Below, in pieces: positions 1 to 10,300 of a stretch of 64,000 nt of DNA. The DNA lies in the NCBI GenBank assembly GCA_045647865.1, contig JAZRMW010000041.1:62001-126000 (forward strand), given 5' to 3'. Both the position numbers and the translations under genes were made by a program. The notes under the pieces were generated by a model. The model saw nothing but the letters and a program-made list of their open reading frames with translations, was not told the origin of the DNA and searched no databases. Source of the DNA: Phocaeicola_A sp045647865 (GTDB taxonomy: Bacteria > Bacteroidota > Bacteroidia > Bacteroidales > Bacteroidaceae). Each line of letters begins with the position of its first letter. The stretch's first letter is position 1.

Positions 1-1
1 A

Positions 2-346
2 AAAGAGGAAAGCCAAAAGACATTACCAATATATACAACCAATATAAAGCCTGCCATTTATAGTAAATGGGTGAATGGTATGCGGGTTGTTGCTGACGAA
101 TGGGGATTTTATATGAACAGTATTTCGGCAAGCAACAAATATGCCAGACTGAGGAATATGTTCCCCGGTGAAATGCCTATTGGCTCAATTTGGATAAAGG
201 GAGCAAAAATAGATAATTGGAGTGAATTGGTTCATTTCTGTAGTGGTGCGGAAATAACTATTGGCTATTACAAAGATGCAGGTGGTGCTTTCTTGTTCAA
301 AGAATCCCTTGGAGTATCTGAAACTATAACAATAAATTTAAGATAA
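2..346 (+). CDS. Hypothetical protein, 5' end outside the window
   Basis: The reading frame is open from the first bases of the window to TAA at 344-346, so this is the C-terminal part of a longer gene; the GTG at 71 is only an internal possible start. The visible ~114 residues include a segment rich in Trp, Gly and Ile (around IWIKGAKIDNWSEL) and end in a beta-rich stretch. I do not recognise a family. It ends two bases before the ATG of the SNF2 helicase, so the two are probably translated together and may act together. Function unknown. Confidence 0.6.
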   Translation, partial: KEESQKTLPIYTTNIKPAIYSKWVNGMRVVADEWGFYMNSISASNKYARLRNMFPGEMPIGSIWIKGAKIDNWSELVHFCSGAEITIGYYKDAGGAFLFKESLGVSETITINLR

Positions 347-348
347 CC

Positions 349-3114
349 ATGCTAAAACAAAACATATGCAATGAAGGTATAACGTTCACTTCGAATGTTG
401 ACGGAAATAATATGCCATTTGAAGATTGGTGGCAAACGAATGACTGTATCTATTTCTTCCCATTGGAAACGCTTGTAAATAATGGTCATGCAACAGCAAA
501 CGAGTATGAATGCTTCGTCCCGTTTGAAAGCATATATTTGATGGAAGATGATGACCGCATACTATTAAACATTCCCGATGTTTACAAAAAGGGAATGAGG
601 ATTCGGGGAGAAAGCATTATGAACGCTTCGGATTTCAAATACTGTTTTGAGTTGCTTACCCATGTACCTGATGGAAAGTTGCTCACATACGAACGTCAAG
701 GAAATATTGTGACCATCGAGAACAACAAATATTTGCTCAATGAAAAGCAATATGAGCTGATTTTATTCATAGAGGATTTCAATCAAACAGATGAAAGCTT
801 AAAAACCACTGACTACAATCTACGAACTTTTGCAAAAATAAAGGAACTGGCCATTGAAGCAGGATGTGAACTTGACAGCTATCTTCAAAACGAGAATGTA
901 TTTACGCCCGAAAAGATTAAAATTGAAATTGGACGCGATGAAGAAGGCTTCACTATTGACCCATCGGTAAACATTGAAGAGAACAAGAAGTTCCAACAGA
1001 CGTTTGACAAGATGAGAAAGGTTCAAGGTGTTTACCCCGTACAACGCGAAAATGGCGAACGGGTAAGAGTTGTTCTGAATCCCGAACAGAAGTCGAACCT
1101 CGAACATTTGAAGAAGACTGTAGGCAGACACAAAACTTCTGAAGAAATAAAAGACATTATTGAACGACCTACTGAATATTTTGACCCCGAATCATTCGAT
1201 TTTTCTGAATTATACAGTGACCGTGTGATAGAGATAGGCATTTACAAACCAAAGTTCTATCCGTTCCTAAGTCCGTATGAATCATGTTGGATACCGGGTG
1301 CAACTATAGAAACTCCGCAAAACGGAACTGCCAATATAGTTATCAGAAACAGGAAGGAACTTGAAATCCTCAACTCTAAGATTGAAGAAGCTGTTTGTGC
1401 AAAACAGCCTGTTGTCAATTACAGAGAAACGATGATAGACTTGAACGATGCAAAGTTTCTTTCTGAAATGGCTACAAAACAACTGAAACAGCCCACTGTT
1501 CCTGTTGAAATGGATTATGAAGGAAAGTGTATCGAGCGAAAAGAACGTAGGGTACTCATTATTGAAGAAAACGCTGAAAATTTAGGCTTTTCGGAACTTG
1601 AACAAGACATAAAGAAAAACGAGAAATATACGTTGTTCAAGAATCCTTATCTCCGTGAAGAATATCCATTGAAGGCTCATCAAGAAGAAGGTGTTGCATG
1701 GCTACAATATTTGTATCAGAACAAAGCAAGCGGTTGTTTGATGGCTGATGACATGGGATTGGGTAAAACATTGCAAATACTATACTTCATAGATTGGCAT
1801 TCAAGACAATACGCCAATCATAAGCCTTATCTCATTGTTGCACCAATTTCATTGCTCGAGAATTGGGAAAATGAATATGCCAAATTCTTCAGTTCTCCAC
1901 GCCTAAGGGTACATAGGTTAACTTCTAAAGATATACCAAGACAATTCGACAGGGATTCGGTAGAAATGATGCAACGGATGGACATTATTTTGACCAACTA
2001 TGAATCCTTACGCATTGCTCAATTGAATTTCTGTGCTGTAGAATTTGATATTGTTGCACTTGATGAAGCACAAAAGATAAAGTCACCAGGAACACTCGTC
2101 ACCAATGCAGCTAAAGCTCTCAAAAGCAATTTCAAGATAGCAATGACGGGAACGCCTGTTGAAAATACATTTGTTGACCTTTGGTGTATTATGGATTTTT
2201 GTGTACCAGGTCTATTGGGGAATGCCAAAGAATTTGCAGCAAAATATCAAAACCCGTTAAAAAAGGAAGATGTTGATATTGAGGCTCTTGGAAATGAAAT
2301 TCATGACAAGTTAGGCATTTATATGATGCGTCGTCTAAAAAAGGATGCCGCTAAAGATTTACCTCAAAAGGAAGAATTGAAGAAACAAGTACTGATGCCT
2401 GCTCTTCAAGAAAAAATATATATGAAGGCAATGGAAATGTACACAAGCGGCCAACAACCCAATATGCTTCAAACCATTCTGGATATTCGTGAGATATCCG
2501 AACATCCCTACTTGTATACAAAAACATTGACGGAGCATGAACAACAAGACATCATTGAAAATTCAGCACGTTTGATTGTTACAATATCTTTTCTCGACAC
2601 CATCAAGTCTAAGGATGAAAAAGCTATCATCTTTGCTGAAAGAAAAGATATACAAAGAATGCTACAACAAGTCTGTTTGAACAGATATGGTATAGTTCCT
2701 AAAATTATCAATGGAGACACACCTACCATTGTGCGACAAAAGACTTCTGAAAAGCAATCGCGACAAACAACGATTGACAAATTTCAATCAAAAGAAGGAT
2801 TCAACATTATCATAATGTCTCCGATAGCTGCCGGTATGGGATTGAATGTAACAGCTGCCAATCACGTTATACACTATAGCCGTCATTGGAATCCTGCAAA
2901 GGAAAATCAAGCTACAGATAGAGCATATCGAATAGGACAAACAAAGGATGTATTTGTGTACTACCCGATGGCTATCAGTGACAAATTCAAATCATTTGAC
3001 GAAACACTGGATGCTTTATTGAATAGAAAAACGTCATTAGCAACATCTACCATATTCCCAACAGAAAGAATAGAAGTACAAAAAGAAGAACTTGCAAAAA
3101 TGCTGTTTGGATGA
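349..3114 (+). CDS. SNF2-family DEAD/H helicase (921 aa)
   Basis: This is an ATP-dependent DNA translocase of the SNF2 superfamily 2 group. The first ~420 residues resemble no domain I know. The motor follows: Walker A GLGKT at 470-474, DEAQ at 572-575, TGTP at 600-603 and the C-terminal helicase lobe with QATDRAYRIGQ from 854. All catalytic motifs look intact. The start is the ATG two bases after the previous stop, which implies translational coupling. The next gene, 50 bp on, carries a T5orf172 (GIY-YIG-like) domain. SNF2 proteins with long private N-termini are common in bacterial defence islands, and the toxin-antitoxin neighbours fit that reading; a defence role is inference. Confidence 0.88.
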   Translation: MLKQNICNEGITFTSNVDGNNMPFEDWWQTNDCIYFFPLETLVNNGHATANEYECFVPFESIYLMEDDDRILLNIPDVYKKGMRIRGESIMNASDFKYCFELLTHVPDGKLLTYERQGNIVTIENNKYLLNEKQYELILFIEDFNQTDESLKTTDYNLRTFAKIKELAIEAGCELDSYLQNENVFTPEKIKIEIGRDEEGFTIDPSVNIEENKKFQQTFDKMRKVQGVYPVQRENGERVRVVLNPEQKSNLEHLKKTVGRHKTSEEIKDIIERPTEYFDPESFDFSELYSDRVIEIGIYKPKFYPFLSPYESCWIPGATIETPQNGTANIVIRNRKELEILNSKIEEAVCAKQPVVNYRETMIDLNDAKFLSEMATKQLKQPTVPVEMDYEGKCIERKERRVLIIEENAENLGFSELEQDIKKNEKYTLFKNPYLREEYPLKAHQEEGVAWLQYLYQNKASGCLMADDMGLGKTLQILYFIDWHSRQYANHKPYLIVAPISLLENWENEYAKFFSSPRLRVHRLTSKDIPRQFDRDSVEMMQRMDIILTNYESLRIAQLNFCAVEFDIVALDEAQKIKSPGTLVTNAAKALKSNFKIAMTGTPVENTFVDLWCIMDFCVPGLLGNAKEFAAKYQNPLKKEDVDIEALGNEIHDKLGIYMMRRLKKDAAKDLPQKEELKKQVLMPALQEKIYMKAMEMYTSGQQPNMLQTILDIREISEHPYLYTKTLTEHEQQDIIENSARLIVTISFLDTIKSKDEKAIIFAERKDIQRMLQQVCLNRYGIVPKIINGDTPTIVRQKTSEKQSRQTTIDKFQSKEGFNIIIMSPIAAGMGLNVTAANHVIHYSRHWNPAKENQATDRAYRIGQTKDVFVYYPMAISDKFKSFDETLDALLNRKTSLATSTIFPTERIEVQKEELAKMLFG

Positions 3115-3164
3115 AAAATTATAAGAACATAAATGTAATAATGTATTATAAATTATAATTAACA

Positions 3165-4712
3165 ATGAAAGGATATGTTTATGTCATGATGAACCCTTCG
3201 TATCAAGGGGTTGTCAAAATAGGAAAAACCACCAAAGACCCTGATGAACGTGCAAGGGAATTGTCTTCTTCAACAGGGGTAGCCACTCCATTTATAGTAG
3301 TGTACAAACGAGAGTTTTACAATTGTGACTTGGCTGAGAAAATAGCTCATGCAGTTTTGACAGAAAAAGGTTATAGAGTAAATGATGCTCGCGAATTCTT
3401 TAATATTTCAATACCTGATGCTATTGATTTGATATTGAACTTGCCGAATGAAATGTCAGACATGGAAGATTTCTCTGACGATGAGGAGGAAGAATACGAA
3501 GAAAGTCTCGCTGAAAGTTATTATAGAAGGGCAGAAGATTGCTATTATGGATACAATGACACCTTTGAAGACGAAGAGCAAGCAATCTATTATTATGAAG
3601 AAAGTGCCAGACTTGGTTACAAGGAGGCATATCGCAAAATAGGCAAGATTTGGAAAGATAAGGGAAACACCTACAAAGCTATCCGTACATTCCAAGAAGG
3701 AGCCAACAAGGGGGATTATTATTGTTATGCAGAATTGGGAAAGATATACATGGACTCATATGATGACCAATTCTATCACAAAGACAATGCGAATCTTGCA
3801 TGGCGTAAATTCTTTGAATGTGCAGACCGCATGTATTCCGAAGAATGTAGTGAAACTACAAAAGACATAATGGATCAAATGAATGCCTTTATCCTACTTT
3901 CCCAACTTTACTATAAAGACATTGAACTCCTTTATGAAGAAATACTATATAAGTACCATAAGCATTTAATAAGTTATAATCAAGAGCTCAAGAACTTATT
4001 TGGCGATGAATCCAAAACTAAATACTTTGACAAGACAATAACTTATTTGACAGGTTTAAAAGAAAAAATAATGTTGGCAGAGACTGATTCTGATAAACTG
4101 TCTGAAAACTATTTAATCTTGGCAAAAGAGTATATGAAGGGGAAGGACGACCTTCCACCATACAATGCAAAAACAAAGTCCTTGTTGAATAAGAGTATTG
4201 AATTGGGAAACAAAATAGCTTATGTCTATCTTGGAATATGGTGGTTGAACAACAAGAACCGGAACAATGCTGACAAAGCATGGAGAGATTATTACAATTA
4301 TGTGTACGACCAATTTGAAAACAATGTCCCCATTTCAAACGAGCAACAAGAGATATTGCTGAATGGTTTTTGTCTTATATTTGAAGCGGCTATAGAAAAG
4401 GAGGAAACTGAACTTATACATCAATACTACTTGATAGCTGCCTTGAAATTAGGATTCATTGAGTATGCGACCAAGAAATTAGAAATTCTAAATGAAAGAA
4501 TTGATGCATTGAATGAAAAACTTCCGACGGAAGAAGTTTCATCAGACGATGAAAATATCGTAGAATCGACAAAAACGTTGTTGGAGTATCTTGAATTTGA
4601 AAAGGAGAAACAACAATTTGTAAGTGTCTATTCATACGTAAGAAACTTCATTTCTGAGATGCAAAACAAACATGGTAACGAAACAATAATGATGTACCGA
4701 TTGGAGAAATAA
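3165..4712 (+). CDS. T5orf172 (GIY-YIG-like) domain protein with Sel1-type repeats (515 aa)
   Basis: Residues 1 to about 95 match the T5orf172/Mug113 type: opening GYVYVMMNP, then VKIGKTTKDPDERARELS and a later AxAHAVL-like helix, a relative of the GIY-YIG nuclease fold. An acidic linker (about residues 100-120) follows. Alpha-helical Sel1/TPR-like repeats run to about residue 400 (for example YYEESARLGYKEAYRKIGKI). The C-terminus is helical. The repeats suggest a protein-binding scaffold attached to a possible nuclease or nucleic-acid-binding head. It lies 50 bp after the SNF2 gene on the same strand. Whether the GIY-YIG-like head is catalytic cannot be judged here. Confidence 0.8.
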   Translation: MKGYVYVMMNPSYQGVVKIGKTTKDPDERARELSSSTGVATPFIVVYKREFYNCDLAEKIAHAVLTEKGYRVNDAREFFNISIPDAIDLILNLPNEMSDMEDFSDDEEEEYEESLAESYYRRAEDCYYGYNDTFEDEEQAIYYYEESARLGYKEAYRKIGKIWKDKGNTYKAIRTFQEGANKGDYYCYAELGKIYMDSYDDQFYHKDNANLAWRKFFECADRMYSEECSETTKDIMDQMNAFILLSQLYYKDIELLYEEILYKYHKHLISYNQELKNLFGDESKTKYFDKTITYLTGLKEKIMLAETDSDKLSENYLILAKEYMKGKDDLPPYNAKTKSLLNKSIELGNKIAYVYLGIWWLNNKNRNNADKAWRDYYNYVYDQFENNVPISNEQQEILLNGFCLIFEAAIEKEETELIHQYYLIAALKLGFIEYATKKLEILNERIDALNEKLPTEEVSSDDENIVESTKTLLEYLEFEKEKQQFVSVYSYVRNFISEMQNKHGNETIMMYRLEK

Positions 4713-4732
4713 TAACACTCACACATCTTTTT

Positions 4733-5093
4733 TCCCTCGCTCCATATACAACCATATATAGGGCGGGGGATTTTTCTTTTTTCTCGACCCTATCATTTGC
4801 TTAAAAGCAAGTCATTATAACGACGTACAAAAGATTCGTGTAATTCGTACAATTCGTGTTCTATAAAAACTTGTGGTTATTGTCAGGCAACATCCGCATT
4901 CCGAAATCGGGATGTACGGAGGGAATGTGAAGTGTTGAGTTTGTTAAATGTTGAGTTTATTAAATGTTGAGTTTATGAATACATTACTTCATACAGTCAT
5001 GCATCATGGGGAAGTTTCCTGTTTTCAATCTCACCATTGCAAACAAAAAGGGTGAATTCTTTGGAAAAGCGGAAGAAAGCGTGTATCTTTGCG
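4733..5093 (+). repeat. Intergenic cassette repeat, copy 1 (~361 bp)
   Basis: Nearly identical to 5760-6117, differing by three single or double-base indels and a few substitutions. It starts with a hairpin (CCCTCGC pairing with GCGGGGG) followed by a T-rich tail, a probable terminator for the gene before it. It ends in a Bacteroidetes-type promoter for the gene after it. In between are short repeated blocks (AAATGTTGAGTTT occurring in tandem at about 4938-4976). Confidence 0.9.
5060..5091 (+). promoter_or_regulatory. Promoter of the DUF4160-DUF2442 pair
   Basis: TTTG at 5060-5063, a 20-nt spacer and TATCTTTG at 5084-5091 fit the Bacteroidetes consensus TTTG-N19-20-TAnnTTTG. The expected transcription start lies about 30 nt before the ATG at 5128. 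Confidence 0.7.
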
Positions 5094-5127
5094 GTGATAA
5101 TGGATTCAGATATAAAAAAAAGTTTTT

Positions 5128-5430
5128 ATGCCGAAGATTTTTGAATATTTTGGATTTATCTTCTATTTCTACTCAAATGAGCACGAACCTATACATGTCC
5201 ACGTGATTCATGGAGCTAGAGAAAGTGTTTTTGAACTTATCATGATGGATGGCGTATTGGTGGAAGTGCGTGTACGGGAGAAAAAAGGTGCAGAGCCACT
5301 GCCTGAAAAGGATAAGCGTACGGTAGAAGAATTTATCCGAAAATACCAAAAGAACATCATTGACAAATGGGTGAAATTCTTTGTTATGAAACAATCTATA
5401 AGAAGTACGAATATCAAAAAAAGAATATAG
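5128..5430 (+). CDS. DUF4160 family protein
   Basis: A 100-residue protein whose first half is typical of DUF4160: an aromatic start (FGFIFYFYSNEH) followed by EPIHVHV. DUF4160 proteins are usually encoded next to a DUF2442 partner and the pair is treated as a putative toxin-antitoxin module. Here the partner begins 12 bases after this stop. The last ~15 residues are Lys/Ser-rich and may be a poorly conserved tail. The molecular activity of the family is not established. Confidence 0.82.
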   Translation: MPKIFEYFGFIFYFYSNEHEPIHVHVIHGARESVFELIMMDGVLVEVRVREKKGAEPLPEKDKRTVEEFIRKYQKNIIDKWVKFFVMKQSIRSTNIKKRI

Positions 5431-5441
5431 GAGGAAACGGT

Positions 5442-5693
5442 ATGGACAGATTGTATATAATCGATGCAGTCGATATGGGTAACCTGACGGTCAGCCTGAC
5501 ATTCAATGACAATACGGTACAGACGGTGGATGTGGGAGAATTTATCCGCAAACATCCGCATCCGCAATACAATAAGTATCTTGATGCCAAAAAGTTCCGC
5601 CGTTTCAATATTGAAAACGGAAATATCGTATGGGGAAAGAATTGGGATTTGGTCTTTCCTGTTGAACAATTGTATGAAGGCAGAATCTTATAA
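5442..5693 (+). CDS. DUF2442 family protein
   Basis: An 83-residue protein of the DUF2442 type, with the conserved pattern of a beta-strand start followed by FRRFNIENGNIVWGKNWDL near the C-terminus. The frame is open further upstream, but ATG 5442 is preceded by a good ribosome site (taggagga at 5428-5435), and starting earlier would overlap the DUF4160 gene. It is the likely second member, often called the antitoxin, of the DUF4160-DUF2442 pair. Both genes are probably transcribed from the promoter at 5060-5091. Confidence 0.82.
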   Translation: MDRLYIIDAVDMGNLTVSLTFNDNTVQTVDVGEFIRKHPHPQYNKYLDAKKFRRFNIENGNIVWGKNWDLVFPVEQLYEGRIL

Positions 5694-5759
5694 TTCCTCA
5701 ACGTTTTGCAACGCTAACATTTGTAATGTCATAGGTTAATTACAATGTACGTTTAACTC

Positions 5760-6117
5760 TCCCTCGCTCCATATACAACCATATAGGGCGGGGGATTTTT
5801 CTTTTTTCTCAACCCTATCATTTGCTTAAAAGCAAGTCATTATAACGACGTACAAAAGATTCGTGTAATTCGTACAATTCGTGTTCTATAAAAACCTGTG
5901 GTTATTGTCAGGCAACATCCGCATTCCGAAATCGGGATGTACGGAGGGAGTGTTAAGTGTTGAGTTTGTTAAATGTTAAGTTTATTAAATGTTGAGTTTA
6001 TGAATACATTACTTCATACAGTCATGCATCATGGGAAGTTTCCTGTTTTCAATCTCGCCATTGCAAACAAAAAGGGTGAATTCTTTGGAAAAGCGGAAGA
6101 AAGCACGTATCTTTGCG
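5760..6117 (+). repeat. Intergenic cassette repeat, copy 2 (~358 bp)
   Basis: Direct repeat of 4733-5093 with the same terminator hairpin at its start and the same promoter at its end. It separates the DUF4160-DUF2442 pair from the MNT-HEPN pair, so each two-gene module is insulated by one copy. Confidence 0.9.
6084..6115 (+). promoter_or_regulatory. Promoter of the MNT-HEPN pair
   Basis: TTTG at 6084-6087, 20-nt spacer, TATCTTTG at 6108-6115. It is the same promoter as in repeat copy 1, and the ATG of the antitoxin lies 31 nt further on. Confidence 0.7.
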
Positions 6118-6146
6118 CCATACAAGTGAAAGAAAAGAAGGTGAAT

Positions 6147-6464
6147 ATGGAACGGGATGTCGTAATCAATCAAATCAAAGAAGTGGCACGCAAAGCAATT
6201 CCGCATAACGGACACGTGCTACTGTATGGCTCGCGTGCACGTGGTGAAGCTCGCGAAGATTCGGATTGGGACATACTCATCATTCTGGACAAACAGAAAA
6301 TTGAAAAGGCTGACTACGACAATGTGGTGTATCCTTTCACTGACCTTGGATGGAATATTGGCGAAGCCATCATTCCTGTCATATATACGAAAGAGGAATG
6401 GAACAAATCTTCGTTCCTTCCATTCTACAAGAATGTGGAACGCGATAAAATAGTTTTGTTATGA
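6147..6464 (+). CDS. MNT-type nucleotidyltransferase antitoxin (MntA-like)
   Basis: A 105-residue minimal nucleotidyltransferase. The signature LLYGSRARGEAREDSDWD contains the G-S motif and the SDxD metal-binding aspartates. In type VII toxin-antitoxin systems of this kind the MNT protein neutralises its HEPN partner by nucleotidylating (AMPylating) it. The frame is open upstream, but that part is the repeated promoter DNA, so the ATG at 6147 is chosen. Its stop overlaps the start of the HEPN gene by four bases (ATGA), typical of these pairs. Confidence 0.88.
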   Translation: MERDVVINQIKEVARKAIPHNGHVLLYGSRARGEAREDSDWDILIILDKQKIEKADYDNVVYPFTDLGWNIGEAIIPVIYTKEEWNKSSFLPFYKNVERDKIVLL

Positions 6465-6856
6465 GTTTGAGCGAAGAAGAACGTAACATATTGGTAAAAC
6501 TTGAATACGAAAAAGCACAAGCCATCTTCTCACAAATTGAGGGTTTGCGCACTTTGGGGTATTGGGATAACATTGCCAATCGTCTCTATTATGCGTTATT
6601 TCATGCTGTATCGGCATTATTGATTCATGACAAACATGAGGTGAATACGCATAGAGGGGTTGTAGCTATGTTCGGACGATATTATGTTAAGACAGGACTG
6701 TTCACGTTGGATGACGGAAGACTCTATTCGCAATTGCAAACCATGCGTGAAAAGGGTGATTACAACTGCTTTTATCAAACAACGGAGGAAGAAGTTCTCC
6801 CTATGATAGAACCTGCCCGTTCACTAATGGAACGAATCTCAGACATCATTCAATAG
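6461..6856 (+). CDS. HEPN-domain toxin
   Basis: A 131-residue alpha-helical protein with the HEPN RNase signature R-x6-H (RLYYALFH) in the second helix. It belongs to the HEPN group that pairs with MNT nucleotidyltransferases. Proteins of this group cleave RNA, in known cases tRNA or mRNA. The gene overlaps its MNT partner by four bases, so the two are translated together. The catalytic Arg and His are both present, so it is probably active. Confidence 0.87.
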   Translation: MSLSEEERNILVKLEYEKAQAIFSQIEGLRTLGYWDNIANRLYYALFHAVSALLIHDKHEVNTHRGVVAMFGRYYVKTGLFTLDDGRLYSQLQTMREKGDYNCFYQTTEEEVLPMIEPARSLMERISDIIQ

Positions 6857-6895
6857 TAATTTTAGTACCGATGCATCTACCATATTGGCAAACCC

Positions 6896-6972
6896 GTTGG
6901 CAATATCCGCATTTCGAAATCGGGATGTACGGAGGGAGTGTTAAGTGTTGAGTTTGTTAAATGTTGAGTTTG
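6896..6972 (+). repeat. Fragment of the intergenic cassette repeat, copy 3
   Basis: About 77 bp match the middle of copies 1 and 2 (the block ATCCGCATT...CGGGATGTACGGAGGGAGTG and the AAATGTTGAGTTT units). The promoter end is absent. It marks the right border of the toxin-antitoxin array. Confidence 0.8.
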
Positions 6973-6993
6973 CATAAATGCAAAATAAAGAAC

Positions 6994-7030
6994 AATGCCA
7001 CTCCTCCATATAGTTGGAAGGGTGGCATTT
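6994..7030 (+). terminator. Hairpin after the toxin-antitoxin array
   Basis: AATGCCAC at 6994-7001 pairs with GTGGCATT at 7022-7029. The T-tract after it is short, so termination is likely but not certain. From here to 7369 the DNA is AT-rich and I see no gene. Confidence 0.45.
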
Positions 7031-7157
7031 GGTTATTCTATGTATAATGTTTATTCTTTGGGTGAACATACCAAGGAGGTAATCATATTGTAATAACCGT
7101 GGGATATCTGGTTTTCGATTTCGGACAATAGGCACTTGGCAGAGTCCAAATTTGTTC

Positions 7158-7178
7158 CTTATATTGAACTTACGTTAT
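7158..7178 (-). repeat. Solo terminal-repeat-like sequence
   Basis: CTTATATTGAACTTACGTTAT matches the 21-bp terminal inverted repeat of the element at 63791-63959 with two or three differences. No second end or transposase is seen nearby, so this is probably a decayed end or scar. The rest of 7031-7369 holds nothing I can support. Confidence 0.5.
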
Positions 7179-7369
7179 TCTTTTCTGTAATAGTGTTGTA
7201 TCCCAATTAGTAACGATATGATTCTTTATTATAAACTATAGTGTTTATGTGTTGAAAATCTACTGTATAATATTTGTTGAATTATTAATTCTGTATTGTA
7301 GAAAAGATTGTTTGAAAGTTTATAACATGTTGTTGAAGGGTAATGACTTTAATAGAGGGAGTGGTTGGT

Positions 7370-10300
7370 TCAACTGTATTCGATGAGTTTTTGGTAGATG
7401 GGGTTTTGGCTGAGCAAGTGGGCATTGCCGATGATGAAGAGTTGTTTCTTGGCTCGGGTGATGGCTACATTGAGTTTACGGTCGATGACTTCACCATTTG
7501 TCAATCGGGTAGGTACGGAAAGTATCTGCAATTGGTAAGGTTGGCTGATGGTGGTACTGAAGATGATGATGTCGCGTTGGCTACCTTGGTACCGCTCAAC
7601 GGTGTCGATGGTGATATCTGATGTTTCGGGTATTCCCAGTTTGGCCAGTTCGTGAGCAATCATTGATATCTGGTTTCTGAACGGTACGATGATGCCTATC
7701 CGCTTGGAGGCATTGAAGGGTAATTGGTTCTGGACGCAAAGGGTGTGTATGGTGTTTACGATTTGGGCTGCATGGACAGCTTCGTTACGATTGACTTTGT
7801 TGGAATCTTCTATCGGAGGGTAGGGAGTGTTGATGAAGGTGAAACGTTGTGTGGCTACTTGATGTTGTAGTGTGTCTGTTTCGTCATAGATATTCCATTC
7901 GAGGGGTGAAAGTTGGTGTGGTACGGGTACTATGTCGAGTTTGTTGTCGTAGAAATGAACGTTTACGAAGTCGCTTATGGTAGGATGCATTCTTCCTTGG
8001 CGGTGTAGCATGGCATGTGAATGGGTTGATTGCTGGTTGCTCAAAAGACGTTCGAAGAGGGAGTTTCTGCAATCGGTAAGACCTATTTCGTGCAGACTCG
8101 GGTTGTTTACGATGGAGTCTTGGATAGGTTGCAATACTACGGCAGGAAGTTGTTTGTGGTCTCCAATGAGGATAAACTTGTCGATGGCACACAAATTGCC
8201 TTTATGGGCACATAATATACCAATGATTTGAGGTTCCAATATCTGCGAAGCTTCGTCGATGATAGCTACGTCAAAGTGCTTGAGTTCGAATAGTTCGGGA
8301 TGTCCCATGATGGATGAAACAGTACCTGTATATATGCGTATTCCGTTGAGTCTTGCCACAACGTCTGCTCTGTTTCTGCATGTTTGCATGACATTTTTCA
8401 GCAGACGTGGTTGATAGGGTTTGCTACACGAAAGTTCGCCACCAATACGGATGTATTCAATGTCGGTGGAGATGTTTTCGAGCATCTCGCATATTTCGTC
8501 AACGGCTCTGTTGGTGTAAGATAGTAACAGGATGTTTGTTTCTTTATCGCTATGAAATTCTTCTACCATCGAACGTAGAGCGACACTTGTTTTTCCTGTT
8601 CCCGGAGGGCCTATCAAAAGGAAGTAGTCCTTGGCTTGTTTGGCTTGGAGGACGATGTTGTTGATGGTATCGTTCAGATACGTACCATTGAGTTTTCTTG
8701 TCGGGTCGCTTTGGGGTTGTCGCTGACTCAACAAGAGTTCTCTTCGATGTTTTGGGGTAGTGAGTAGGGTATATAATCCTCTGTATAATCCGGTGTAGGA
8801 GGAATCCATATAGTCGTGTTCGATGGCATATTTGCTGTCGGAGTTGAACACAATGGGATTTCGTTGCTTGTTCTTCAGGGTGATGGTTATGCTTGTGGTA
8901 GTTAGTTCTTCAATGCTTCCACGTATGACTTGGTGGTTGGTGGCATTGTCAAGTTCATCGTTTCGCTCGTAGAGCATGATGATGTCTCCTTGTCGGAAAT
9001 TGGGTAAGAAGTCATTCGCATACGAGGGTATGTCCAATACTACTTTTTCGATGCCTTCATTTTCGAGGAACTCGTGTATGGAAAGGTCTTTTAACAGGTT
9101 TCCTGCTGCTATTTTGGTGTCTGTATCGAGATTCCATGTAGCAGCGAATCCTTGGTTGGAGCCTGGGCGTGTATCGCCTGTCTTTGAAAGGAATTGTTCG
9201 CGTGCTACGAAAGCCGTAAATGTGTAGAAATAGTCGGAAAGAAGGGTGTCCATCTGATGAATAGGTGCAATGAATCCTTCCAGACTCGGACGTTGGTATA
9301 TTTCCCAAAGTTTTCCTTTTACACCGTGTGTATTCAGCAAGTCGGGATTCAGTGTTGACATCAGTTCTCGTCCACCATCTTTCTTGAGGCTTTGTTCATT
9401 GGCAATGATGTGATTGCGCAAGTTCATCGCATGCTGTATCTGTGCCTTGTGGCTCCGTTCGGCAAACATTTTGGGATATTGCGAATAGAAGAGGTAACAG
9501 TTTACGGCATCGCGCGGTATATCCATGCTGTAATAGAGCACTTCTTTGTAGAGAGCCATTTGCAGGGCATGGCTTTGCTTGGGTCTTACATTCATTCCTA
9601 TGCCTTCAGCTTTGCCTGATTTCAGTTCTATAAGGTTTCTGAAATCGCCTTGAAGGAAATCCATACGTCCTTGCAACCCCATGTGTTCACAAACAAAAGA
9701 GGGTTCCAACAAGGCTCCATCTTTATCTATCTGGCAGGTTGGTGAATTGAATACCGCTTGTACGGTCTCGCGGATGTATTTGAATTGTGACTCAGCTTGT
9801 TTGAAGTATTCGCGGTCAATCTTGTCGCAACACGAATATGCCAGCATCTCATTCCTGAAGACTTTCTGGATAGAGCGTTCGAATGTTGCCGGTTGCTGGG
9901 GTTGCTCGTTGACACAATCGTCAAGAAACTGGTTAGCGGCATTTCCCAACAAAATGTAATGACTGGTTTCACGCGGACGAAATTTGCTGACAATGTAGTT
10001 TAGCGGATGGTCGCCATAGTTTTGCAGACATTCGGCCAGACTACTGATGTCTATTAAGTAATCAGGCTCTAAAATGATAAGTTCGGGGGTCAGTACATCT
10101 TCATGCGAAACAACGGAAAGCAGGTTCAATTGTGCTCCTTGATACAAGATTTCAGGCAAGTTGCTTGCACATGCATAATCTACCCGAAGAAGTTTGTCGC
10201 TTGCATCCTGTTCGCTATATCCATAGAGGAATTTTTCGTCCCAATGGTCGGTTACCAAACGGATATGTTTGACTTTGGATTGAGCGGAAGGATTGTTGCT

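Noticed and set aside
4733..6972. Integron cassette array
   Set aside because: No integrase is visible, and the repeats are long promoter-bearing spacers rather than attC-like hairpins.
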